33,737 bases of DNA from an uncultured Prevotellaceae bacterium (GTDB lineage: Bacteria; Bacteroidota; Bacteroidia; Bacteroidales; Bacteroidaceae), in the NCBI GenBank assembly GCA_947307015.1, contig CAMZHV010000032.1:1-33737 (forward strand). Direction: 5' to 3'. This document shows positions 1 to 6,025 of this stretch, piece after piece. The notes beneath the pieces are model-generated. The model saw only the letters and a list, made by a program, of their open reading frames with translations, had not been told where the DNA came from and ran no database searches. The stretch's first letter is position 1, and each line of letters starts with the position of its first letter. The position numbers were made by a program, and so were the translations under genes.

Positions 1-11
1 CAGACACTACG

Positions 12-103
12 GAGTCTAAGCGTAGACTCTTAGGAGGGTAAGGCAACCCTCCTAAGAGGGTAAGCGAAGTCTCCTAAGAGGGTACGCAAACCCTCCTAAG
101 AGG
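12..103. repeat. Palindromic and tandem repeat cluster
   Basis: This leading non-coding stretch is built of small palindromes. Positions 12-18 pair with 23-29 (7-bp stem, 4-nt loop). Positions 27-39 pair perfectly with 46-58 (13-bp stem, 6-nt loop). A 22-nt unit beginning CCTAAGAGGGTA is then repeated in tandem at 51-72 and 73-94, with a partial third copy at 95-103. There is no U-tract, so it is not a typical terminator, and I see no ORF. The rest of 104-219 before the first gene shows nothing recognisable. Confidence 0.8.
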
Positions 104-219
104 AGGCACAACAGAGGCCGCAAGACGGGTTCGGCGCGCAAAGCCCTGACGACGGCATCAACTCGGAACCTGAGCCAAACAGTTAACAAAATGTTTTACA
201 CCTTAAATCTTTTACAACT

Positions 220-684
220 ATGATTGATTACGCAGTTGCCATGATGGCAAACCCCATGAAACCCGAAGAGGCTCCCAAGGCCTACGCCTTCCTCCAGAGC
301 CGCGCAACCCTCTCCATCGACGAGATTGCCGACCACATGGTGGCCCACGGCTGCAACTATGACCGCGGCGACATCATCGCCATCGTCGTGAAGCTCGTAG
401 GCTGCTCCAAGGAGCTCCTGCTCGACGGTTACCGCATCAGCCTCGGCGACCTCGGCAAGATCTACCTCACCGCCCAGAGCGAGGGTGCCAAGAGCAAGGA
501 TTCGTTCACCAGCGCCAACATCAAGGCCCTGAACGTCAACTTCTCCCCCAGCAAGCAGTTCTATGACATGGCTCAGCGCGTGAACCTCCACAAGGTGCCC
601 ACCCGCAAGGCAGTCGCCGCCACCCTCGCTGCTGAGATGGCTGGTCAGGAGAACGCCAACTGGAGCGAAGGACAAGGTGAGTAG
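220..684 (+). CDS. HU-like DNA-binding protein (HU-HIG type)
   Basis: The 154-residue protein starts MIDYAVAMM and has the helical N-terminus and central beta region of the HU-related family widespread in Bacteroidota (often annotated as HU domain fused to wHTH, Ig or glycine-rich motif). It is longer than canonical HU (about 90 residues) and lacks the HU signature seen in the true HU at 29903-30178. In Bacteroidales, relatives of this protein commonly sit just upstream of an N-acetylmuramoyl-L-alanine amidase, as here, where a holin-like gene and an amidase follow. The DNA-binding role is inferred from the family; no target site is visible. It is separated from the next gene by about 510 bp of repeat-rich DNA, so co-transcription is uncertain. 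Confidence 0.75.
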   Translation: MIDYAVAMMANPMKPEEAPKAYAFLQSRATLSIDEIADHMVAHGCNYDRGDIIAIVVKLVGCSKELLLDGYRISLGDLGKIYLTAQSEGAKSKDSFTSANIKALNVNFSPSKQFYDMAQRVNLHKVPTRKAVAATLAAEMAGQENANWSEGQGE

Positions 685-704
685 CCCCCCAGACCCCCTC
701 CCCG

Positions 705-790
705 CTCCCCCTCAGAGGGGGAGGGTGGTCACCTTCAAGGCGAGAAGCTAAGCTTCAAGACGATAGGCTAAAGCCCAAGGCGACAGGGTC
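705..790. repeat. C/G-rich palindrome plus degenerate ~20-nt tandem repeat
   Basis: Directly after the HU-like gene, 705-713 and 715-723 form a 9-bp palindrome (CTCCCCCTC / GAGGGGGAG), the same kind of C-run/G-run sequence found inside the MFS gene and the RsmF-like gene of this window. It is followed by about three degenerate units of 20-21 nt (734-753, 754-774, 775-790) sharing CAAG-CGA and a small hairpin (GAAGC-TAA-GCTTC at 744-756; GGCT-AA-AGCC at 766-775). Confidence 0.6.
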
Positions 791-813
791 TTCGAAAAAA
801 ACATGAAAAACAA

Positions 814-936
814 CTCAGTGAGTGTCAGTGGCCTACGGCATATGTCATCATCTCACTCATGAGTGCCTGAGAACAAGTTCTCGCACTCCTGCCCGAGCTG
901 ATAACAGCTTCTAAAGAAGCACTGACACTCGCTGAG
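814..936. repeat. Inverted-repeat element packed with mini-hairpins
   Basis: A 17-bp inverted repeat (814-830 with 920-936, one G-T mismatch) encloses about 90 bp made almost entirely of short hairpins: CACTCATGAGTG is a perfect palindrome, and GAGAAC-AA-GTTCTC, AGCTG-ATAA-CAGCT and GCTTC-TAAA-GAAGC follow. It could be a small non-autonomous repeat or a structured RNA. A 19-codon ORF from 803 overlaps it but is not convincing. The remainder of the gap up to 1146 shows no gene. Confidence 0.55.
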
Positions 937-1146
937 GAAAAAACAAAAAAAACTTGTCCTGCAGTTATCCTTTTCAATATGGATTAGAGGCTGTTACGCG
1001 GAATGAGTTTCCGAAGGCAAGTTCCAGAGGACATGCTTTTTTATGTTTTTGCCTCAGCAGAGGTGTTTTATATGTTTTTTTCATCATCAAATCCCGTCAC
1101 AACGAGTAAAATAAATTCTTAAGCTTAAATCAATACCATGAACGTG

Positions 1147-1179
1147 CCGTCCTGCATGACCTGTGAGCTTGCAGGGCGG
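1147..1179 (+). other. Hairpin upstream of holin-like gene
   Basis: Positions 1147-1156 pair with 1170-1179 (10 bp, one G-T pair, 13-nt loop). The hairpin ends 15 nt before the ATG of the holin-like gene, so it would lie in the leader of the putative lysis cassette and could affect translation. The role is inference only. Confidence 0.4.
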
Positions 1180-1194
1180 ATTTCCTAAAACACC

Positions 1195-1467
1195 ATGACA
1201 AAACAAACGCGTACAGACTTGCAGGTCTATTCGGCCATCGCCATGCTGGTGGCTGGTGTCGGACTCTCCATCGCGGGATTCGTAGTGCCGCCGACGGGGG
1301 AGATATCCGACTCGGTGCTGATGTTCACCGCTCAATGCCTCGTGTATGCAGGCAGTGCCCTCGGCATCAATGTGTACATCAACTCTAAATTCAGCGACAT
1401 CAAGCGTCAGCTGACCCACAATCAAAATGACAATGACGATGCAAACGAACATGGAAACGCTGGCTGA
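1195..1467 (+). CDS. Small two-TM membrane protein, holin-like
   Basis: The protein is 90 residues with two hydrophobic segments (about 12-30 and 40-60) joined by a short polar loop containing VPPTGEISDSV, followed by a hydrophilic, charged C-terminal tail rich in Asn, Asp and Gln. This size and hairpin topology fit class II phage holins. The gene overlaps the start of the amidase gene by up to 41 nt, a coupling typical of holin-endolysin pairs. No sequence motif defines holins, so the call rests on topology and context. An alternative is a membrane anchor or partner for the amidase unrelated to lysis. Confidence 0.6.
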   Translation: MTKQTRTDLQVYSAIAMLVAGVGLSIAGFVVPPTGEISDSVLMFTAQCLVYAGSALGINVYINSKFSDIKRQLTHNQNDNDDANEHGNAG

Positions 1468-1930
1468 ATCAAGGATTCATGTGCCTGAGATTCCAAGAAT
1501 CTCACGCAAGATTGACACCATCATCGTGCATTGCAGTGCCACGCCTGAAGGGGCGAACTTCAATGCCTCCGACATCGACCGCTGGCATCGCAAGCCGCCG
1601 TTCAACTTCCGCTGTATCGGCTATCATTACGTGGTGCTCTTGGACGGCACCATCGAGCTCGGACGGCACATCGGGGAGGTGGGGGCTCACTGTGCAGGAC
1701 ACAACAAACACAGCATCGGGGTGTGCTACATCGGTGGTGTGCGCAAGGATGGACATACGCCGAAGGACACGCGCACGCTGCCTCAGAAGGAGGCTCTGCT
1801 GGAGTTGCTGAAGGCGCTGAAGGCGCGCTTTCCAACGGCTGAGATTCGTGGACATCGTGACTTCTCGCCCAAGAATTGCCCTTCGTTTGATGCCACAAAA
1901 GAGTATTCATTTCTGTCTGATAACCAATAA
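1427..1930 (+). CDS. N-acetylmuramoyl-L-alanine amidase (T7-lysozyme/PGRP type)
   Basis: This 167-residue amidase_2-family zinc enzyme would cut the amide bond between MurNAc and the stem peptide. Expected Zn ligands are visible: H35 in IIVHCSAT, H143 in RGHRDFSPKNCP and C151, with Y66 (GYHYVV) and K149 at the positions of the T7 lysozyme catalytic Tyr and Lys. There is no signal peptide, so export needs a holin, lysis or another route, which agrees with the two-TM protein encoded just upstream. The start is ambiguous: ATGs at 1427, 1433, 1439 and 1451 are all in frame, all overlap the previous gene, and leave the catalytic domain intact. Confidence 0.9.
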   Translation: MTMTMQTNMETLAESRIHVPEIPRISRKIDTIIVHCSATPEGANFNASDIDRWHRKPPFNFRCIGYHYVVLLDGTIELGRHIGEVGAHCAGHNKHSIGVCYIGGVRKDGHTPKDTRTLPQKEALLELLKALKARFPTAEIRGHRDFSPKNCPSFDATKEYSFLSDNQ

Positions 1931-1943
1931 AAATGTAATCAAG

Positions 1944-2507
1944 ATGAAAGAGATAACTCAACTGACAAAGGTGCTGCTCCTGATGATTGCAATGGCACTC
2001 ATCTCGCTACTGCTGTTGGCGTGCCGCAGCACACATCTCAGCACAAAATCTACAGCGTCAAACATCGTCGCAGAACACCAAGAACGGGTGTCCACAGGAC
2101 AGAAGATCTTCGACCTCTTCGACAGCCTGGCGGCAGTGGTAAACCTGTCTGCCGACAGCCTGGAAATAGATTTCTTTCACTTGGACTGTCCAAAAGGACA
2201 GTCGGACAGTCTTGCCTGTACGAGACCGCCCCGACCAGATGCTTCGGTGCGGCTCGCGGCAAGGCTGTCTATGAAAGGCATCCGCTCCAACACGCAGCTG
2301 ACACATACGCACAAGGCCAGTGCTGAGAGTTTATTTGTAGATACTGCCTCTCTCCAGCGTTACACTCATCATGAGGTCACGGAAAACGCCGTAGTAGAGA
2401 AAGAGGTGAAGCCTCCAAACACATTCCGCAATCTCGCATTCCTCATCATGGCCCTTGCCATCCTCCTCGGTGTCCTGCACGTCGCAGTAGGCAAATTCAA
2501 GAGATAA
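1944..2507 (+). CDS. Lipoprotein with C-terminal TM segment, candidate u-spanin
   Basis: The start chosen is the ATG at 1944, 13 nt after the amidase stop, because it places a lipoprotein signal at the N-terminus (hydrophobic 9-26, lipobox LLAC with Cys27). The 187-residue product has a polar middle of about 130 residues and a hydrophobic segment at 162-182 followed by basic KFKR. A lipid anchor at one end and a TM helix at the other is the architecture of unimolecular spanins such as phage T1 gp11, which bridge outer and inner membranes in the last step of lysis. Position after holin-like and amidase genes supports that. I do not recognise the sequence itself. The codons at 2184-2211 contain an 8-bp palindrome plus a tandem GGACAGTC, perhaps a small in-frame repeat insertion. 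Confidence 0.6.
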   Translation: MKEITQLTKVLLLMIAMALISLLLLACRSTHLSTKSTASNIVAEHQERVSTGQKIFDLFDSLAAVVNLSADSLEIDFFHLDCPKGQSDSLACTRPPRPDASVRLAARLSMKGIRSNTQLTHTHKASAESLFVDTASLQRYTHHEVTENAVVEKEVKPPNTFRNLAFLIMALAILLGVLHVAVGKFKR

Positions 2508-2511
2508 ACAA

Positions 2512-2539
2512 CCATTCGCTCCTGTGTTGGGGCGGATGG
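2512..2539 (+). terminator. Probable terminator after lysis-like cassette
   Basis: Positions 2512-2522 pair with 2529-2539 (11 bp, two G-U pairs valid only for the plus-strand RNA, 6-nt loop), followed by a T-rich stretch from 2543. It sits 5 nt after the stop of the spanin-like gene and just before the convergent MATE gene. Confidence 0.6.
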
Positions 2540-2546
2540 AACCATT

Positions 2547-4103
2547 TTATTCTTCTTTATCCTCGTGCTGGAAGATGGAGAAGAGGGGGATGTAGGGGGC
2601 AACGCGGTTGACGGCGAAGTAGTGGATGCGATGCGGGAGGCGGAGGAGGGGGAGGATAGTAGATGATTTAGAAGAAGTAGAGGGAGTAGAGGGAGTAGAG
2701 GGGGAGGAAGAAGGAGATGAGGTGGAGGTGGCAGGGGTGAGGGCCATTGCCTTAAACTTCTGAATCTGGAAGTAGAGGAGGATGGCGGCGTTGAGGGCTG
2801 CGAGGCCGTCGCTGACAGGGAGCGACCACCAGATGCCATCGAGCTGTGGCAGGCCAAGGTGAGGCATGAGGTCGGGTAATAGCAGCAGGCAGGGCACGAG
2901 GAAGATGAGCTGGCGGGTGAGGGAGAGATAGATGCTCTTGCCAGCCTGTCCGATGCTCTGGAAGAAGTTGCCGGTGACCATCTGGAAACCGATGATGGGG
3001 AACAGTGCCACGTCGATGCGCAGGCCGTGGGCAGCGATGCGGACGAGGTTCTCGTCGGTGGTGAAGGCGCGCACGATATATTCGGCAAAGATCTCGCAGC
3101 TGAGGAAGCCGATGGTCATGACGATGGTGGCGTAGGTGATGGTCTTCCACAGCACCTCCTGCACGCGGTCGTTGAGCTGCGCGCCGTAGTTGTAGCCCGC
3201 AATAGGCTGCATTCCCTGGTTAAAGCCCATGACGGTCATGGCAAAGAGGAAAAGCACGCGGTTGTCAATGCCGTAAGCGCCGACGGCCAAGTCGCCGCCG
3301 TAGGCGACCATGCCTCTGTTGATCAAGAGCACGACGAGGCATGAGCAGGCGTTCATCAAGAAGGGCGAGAGGCCGATGGAGAGTATGCCCCCGACGATGT
3401 GACGGCGCAGGGCCAACGTGTCGCGGCGTATGAACACAACCTCCGTCGGACGCGAAAAGATGTAGATTTGCCAGCACAGCGAGACGCACTGCGAGATGAC
3501 CGTGGCCATGGCTGCGCCCTTGATGCCGAGACCGAAGGCGTAGATGAACAGCGGGTCGAGTGCGGTGTTGAGGAGCACGGTGAGGATGGTTGCGTACATC
3601 GCCGTGCGGGGATGTCCGGCAGAGCGCAGCACAGCGTTCAGGCCGAAATAGAGGTGCGTGAAGACGTTGCCGTAGAGAATCCACTCCATGTACTCGCAGG
3701 CGTAGGGAAGCGTCTGGTCGGAGGCGCCGAAGAAGCGCAGGATGGGATCGAGGAAGGTGAGAACGCCGATGAGGAAAAGAATGCCAATGATGACATTCAG
3801 CGTCAGCGAGTTGCCGAAGTAATGCTGTGCCTCCTCGCGGTTCTTCTGACCGAGGCGCACGGAGATCATCGTGGCAGTGCCGACGCCCACCATGGCACCA
3901 AAGGCGGCACTCAGATTCATCAACGGGAAGGTGATGGCAAGGCCGGCAATGGCCATCGGGCCAACGCCCTGTCCGATGAAGATGCTATCGACCATATTGT
4001 AGAGCGAGCTGGCTGTCATTGCGATGATGGCAGGCACGGCGTATTGCATGAGGAGCTGGCCGATGGGCTTGGTGCCGAGTTCTTTGGTGCGATCGTGGGA
4101 CAT
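2547..4103 (-). CDS. MATE family efflux transporter
   Basis: The 518-residue polytopic protein has about 12 TM segments and the layout of MATE (NorM/DinF/MepA-like) Na+ or H+ coupled exporters: IGQLLMQYAVPAI at the start, MVDSIFIGQGVGP in the first half and GFNQGMQPIAGYNYGA in the second. Substrate cannot be told. It starts only 18 nt after the stop of the alpha-amylase gene on the same strand, so it is probably the last gene of the sus operon, an unusual companion. The canonical protein ends near residue 454. The last 64 residues are a Ser/Thr/Pro-rich tail (PST repeated) plus an unrelated stretch, encoded by low-complexity DNA with a 9-nt unit repeated three times at 2676-2702; this looks like a repeat-derived extension. 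Confidence 0.9.
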   Translation of the reverse strand: MSHDRTKELGTKPIGQLLMQYAVPAIIAMTASSLYNMVDSIFIGQGVGPMAIAGLAITFPLMNLSAAFGAMVGVGTATMISVRLGQKNREEAQHYFGNSLTLNVIIGILFLIGVLTFLDPILRFFGASDQTLPYACEYMEWILYGNVFTHLYFGLNAVLRSAGHPRTAMYATILTVLLNTALDPLFIYAFGLGIKGAAMATVISQCVSLCWQIYIFSRPTEVVFIRRDTLALRRHIVGGILSIGLSPFLMNACSCLVVLLINRGMVAYGGDLAVGAYGIDNRVLFLFAMTVMGFNQGMQPIAGYNYGAQLNDRVQEVLWKTITYATIVMTIGFLSCEIFAEYIVRAFTTDENLVRIAAHGLRIDVALFPIIGFQMVTGNFFQSIGQAGKSIYLSLTRQLIFLVPCLLLLPDLMPHLGLPQLDGIWWSLPVSDGLAALNAAILLYFQIQKFKAMALTPATSTSSPSSSPSTPSTPSTSSKSSTILPLLRLPHRIHYFAVNRVAPYIPLFSIFQHEDKEE

Positions 4104-4121
4104 GGAGGGTGAAGTTTGATT

Positions 4122-5891
4122 TTAGTTCTGATACTGGGATGTGATGTCGCGGACGGTGAACTTGTTGGTGGTCGACGAAATCTCGTAGTAGCGGTCGGAG
4201 GTAATGCCCGTGATGTCAACGGTTTGGGCATCTGATGAGCCTTGGTCGAAGATGACGTTCATGGAATAACCCGCTTCGGCAGAGACGTTGAACGTGCGAT
4301 AGTAGAACTTCGTGCCTTTGACCTCCTTGGTGGCCGTGACCTTGATGCCAGGCCATGAATCGTCGATGTACTGGTTGCCGTCCCAGGCGAAGAAATAGAC
4401 CTGCGACCATCCCGGGTCTTTCAGGTGAATGGTGATGTCATGTTTCTCGACCTTGTCTTCGGCAAAAGTGGGTTCGGGCATGGCCTGCCAAGCGCTCATG
4501 AGGCTGTTGTCGAGCCAATAGCTGTAGTTCTTGCCTTCGAGGATCTTGGTGCATCCCTCAATGGCTGAGGCTGCTTCCGACTGGTTGCCGAGCCACACGA
4601 CGAGCTTGCCCTTCGAGCCTGTGACGGTGGCGCCGTAGTAGGCGGCGTTGGTGCGCAGTAGGGTTGTCGTGCTGGTGTTCTGAATGCCAGCGACTTGTCG
4701 TGCCTGAATCATGCGCGCAATTTCGTGCTTGTAGGACTTCCAGTGCTTGAGGAACACGCAGGGCGTGCCCGGCATGGCCAGCAGATAGGCGTTGGCGGCA
4801 AGCGTGTCTTTGCGTATCGGGTCTTGCTCTGCGGAGGCCGAACGGTACTCAGTGTCGTGGTTCTCGATGAAGGTGACAGCCCATTGGCGGTAGGCTCCGC
4901 CGTTGGTGTTGTTGGAGATGAGGGGCCAGTTGCCGTCGTTCTGCTGTCCCAGTCGTGCCCAGCTGCCGTTGTTGACAGCGTTGCGAACGGTGTAGCGGAA
5001 CTGGAAGTCGAAGGCCGCGCTGGTCTTGCCTGTGGAGTTGATCCACGTGCGGATGGTGTTTGTGCCGTCCCAACATTCGCCTACGGAGAACTGCGGCTTT
5101 GCGCTCTCGTTGTAGAGCTTGGTGTAGAGCCCGGAATAGCCTTTCACCATATCGTAGCGGAAGCCCGCATAGCCGAGGTCGTTGAGCAGGAAGTCGAGGT
5201 AGGCCTTGACGATGGTCTGCACGTTCTGGCTGGAATGGTCGAGGTCGCGCATACCGTCCCAACCTTCGCCCGTGTCGTTGGCTGTGCTGAGGCTGTAGCC
5301 GTTCTGCGTGGCCCACTGCTTGGTCTTGCCGCCGTCGTCGTTGGCACAGATGTCCGTGGATACCATCTCGTAGGTCACACCTTTATATTCTTCGCGCGGG
5401 AAATCAACCCAGTTGGAGACATTGCGGCGGTGGTTGATGACCACATCGGCGATGGTGCCGATGCCCTTGGCCTTGAACGTCTTGATCATGGAGCGCAGCT
5501 GCTCTTCGGTGCCGAAGGAGCTGTTGTAGTTGTTGAACCACCAGAGGTCGTCGTAGCCCATGCTGGTGCCGCCGCAGTTGCCGCTCTGGGGAATCCACAC
5601 GAGGGAGAAGTAGGGGGCGAGCTCGTCGGCTTGTGCTTCGAGGCGCGTCCATTGCGCATCGCCGAAGCCGTCCCAGTAGAAGCCCTGCAGCATGACACCA
5701 CCGTATGCCTCTGGCCATCCGACTACAGCCGTGGGCTGAGGTTGCGGGGTAACCTGGGTAGTGTCCGTCTTTGTGGTGTCGGCGGGCGTCGGGTCTGGTT
5801 TGGGCTCTACGATGGGATCGTCCTTGGCACAACCGATGGCAAGCATCAAGGCAAACAATGGAACAAAGAGAAAGAGGAGTTGCTTTTTCAT
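4122..5891 (-). CDS. susG: Surface lipoprotein alpha-amylase, GH13 (SusG-like)
   Basis: The 589-residue lipoprotein has a signal peptide with lipobox AIGC (Cys21) followed by acidic KDD, a pattern typical of surface-exported Bacteroidota lipoproteins, then a Pro/Thr linker to about residue 56. The GH13 barrel shows region I DVVINH (149-154), region II GFRYD with nucleophile D247, region III GECWDG with acid/base E272, and region IV FIENHD with D346. Residues 485-572 resemble a CBM26-type starch-binding module (GWSQVYFFAW, DDSWPG). It should cut starch at the cell surface and feed SusCD. Unlike B. thetaiotaomicron SusG, which carries a CBM58 inside the barrel, this one has its binding module at the C-terminus. 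It lies fifth in the sus operon, after a 134-bp gap holding two hairpins. Confidence 0.93.
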   Translation of the reverse strand: MKKQLLFLFVPLFALMLAIGCAKDDPIVEPKPDPTPADTTKTDTTQVTPQPQPTAVVGWPEAYGGVMLQGFYWDGFGDAQWTRLEAQADELAPYFSLVWIPQSGNCGGTSMGYDDLWWFNNYNSSFGTEEQLRSMIKTFKAKGIGTIADVVINHRRNVSNWVDFPREEYKGVTYEMVSTDICANDDGGKTKQWATQNGYSLSTANDTGEGWDGMRDLDHSSQNVQTIVKAYLDFLLNDLGYAGFRYDMVKGYSGLYTKLYNESAKPQFSVGECWDGTNTIRTWINSTGKTSAAFDFQFRYTVRNAVNNGSWARLGQQNDGNWPLISNNTNGGAYRQWAVTFIENHDTEYRSASAEQDPIRKDTLAANAYLLAMPGTPCVFLKHWKSYKHEIARMIQARQVAGIQNTSTTTLLRTNAAYYGATVTGSKGKLVVWLGNQSEAASAIEGCTKILEGKNYSYWLDNSLMSAWQAMPEPTFAEDKVEKHDITIHLKDPGWSQVYFFAWDGNQYIDDSWPGIKVTATKEVKGTKFYYRTFNVSAEAGYSMNVIFDQGSSDAQTVDITGITSDRYYEISSTTNKFTVRDITSQYQN

Positions 5892-5918
5892 AATAGGCTT
5901 CTTGCTTTGAAAAAATGA

Positions 5919-6017
5919 CCCTTAAAGGCTCTGAGATGAGCCCTTAAGGGAGTTGGGAAATACACCTATGTGTTTTGCTGAAAACCCTTGGGAGTTTTTG
6001 CGAAAACACATAGGTGT
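5919..6017 (-). promoter_or_regulatory. Two stem-loops in the susF-susG intercistronic gap
   Basis: Inside the largest gap of the minus-strand sus operon, 5962-5976 pairs perfectly with 6003-6017 (15 bp, 26-nt loop), and 5919-5931 pairs with 5938-5950 (12 of 13 bp, 6-nt loop). Neither is followed by a U-tract on the minus strand. They may stabilise or attenuate the downstream amylase mRNA, or be processing sites; they could also be inserted repeats. Confidence 0.55.
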
Positions 6018-6025
6018 GTTACGGG

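Noticed and set aside
803..862. Very short ORF (MKNNSVSV...) upstream of the holin-like gene
   Set aside because: It lies in the inverted-repeat element and has no TM segment, so it does not fit the tiny hydrophobic proteins sometimes found beside these amidases.
4695..5918. 407-codon open frame opposite the amylase gene
   Set aside because: It is a shadow of the GH13 gene with low-complexity Val/Gly/Ala composition.
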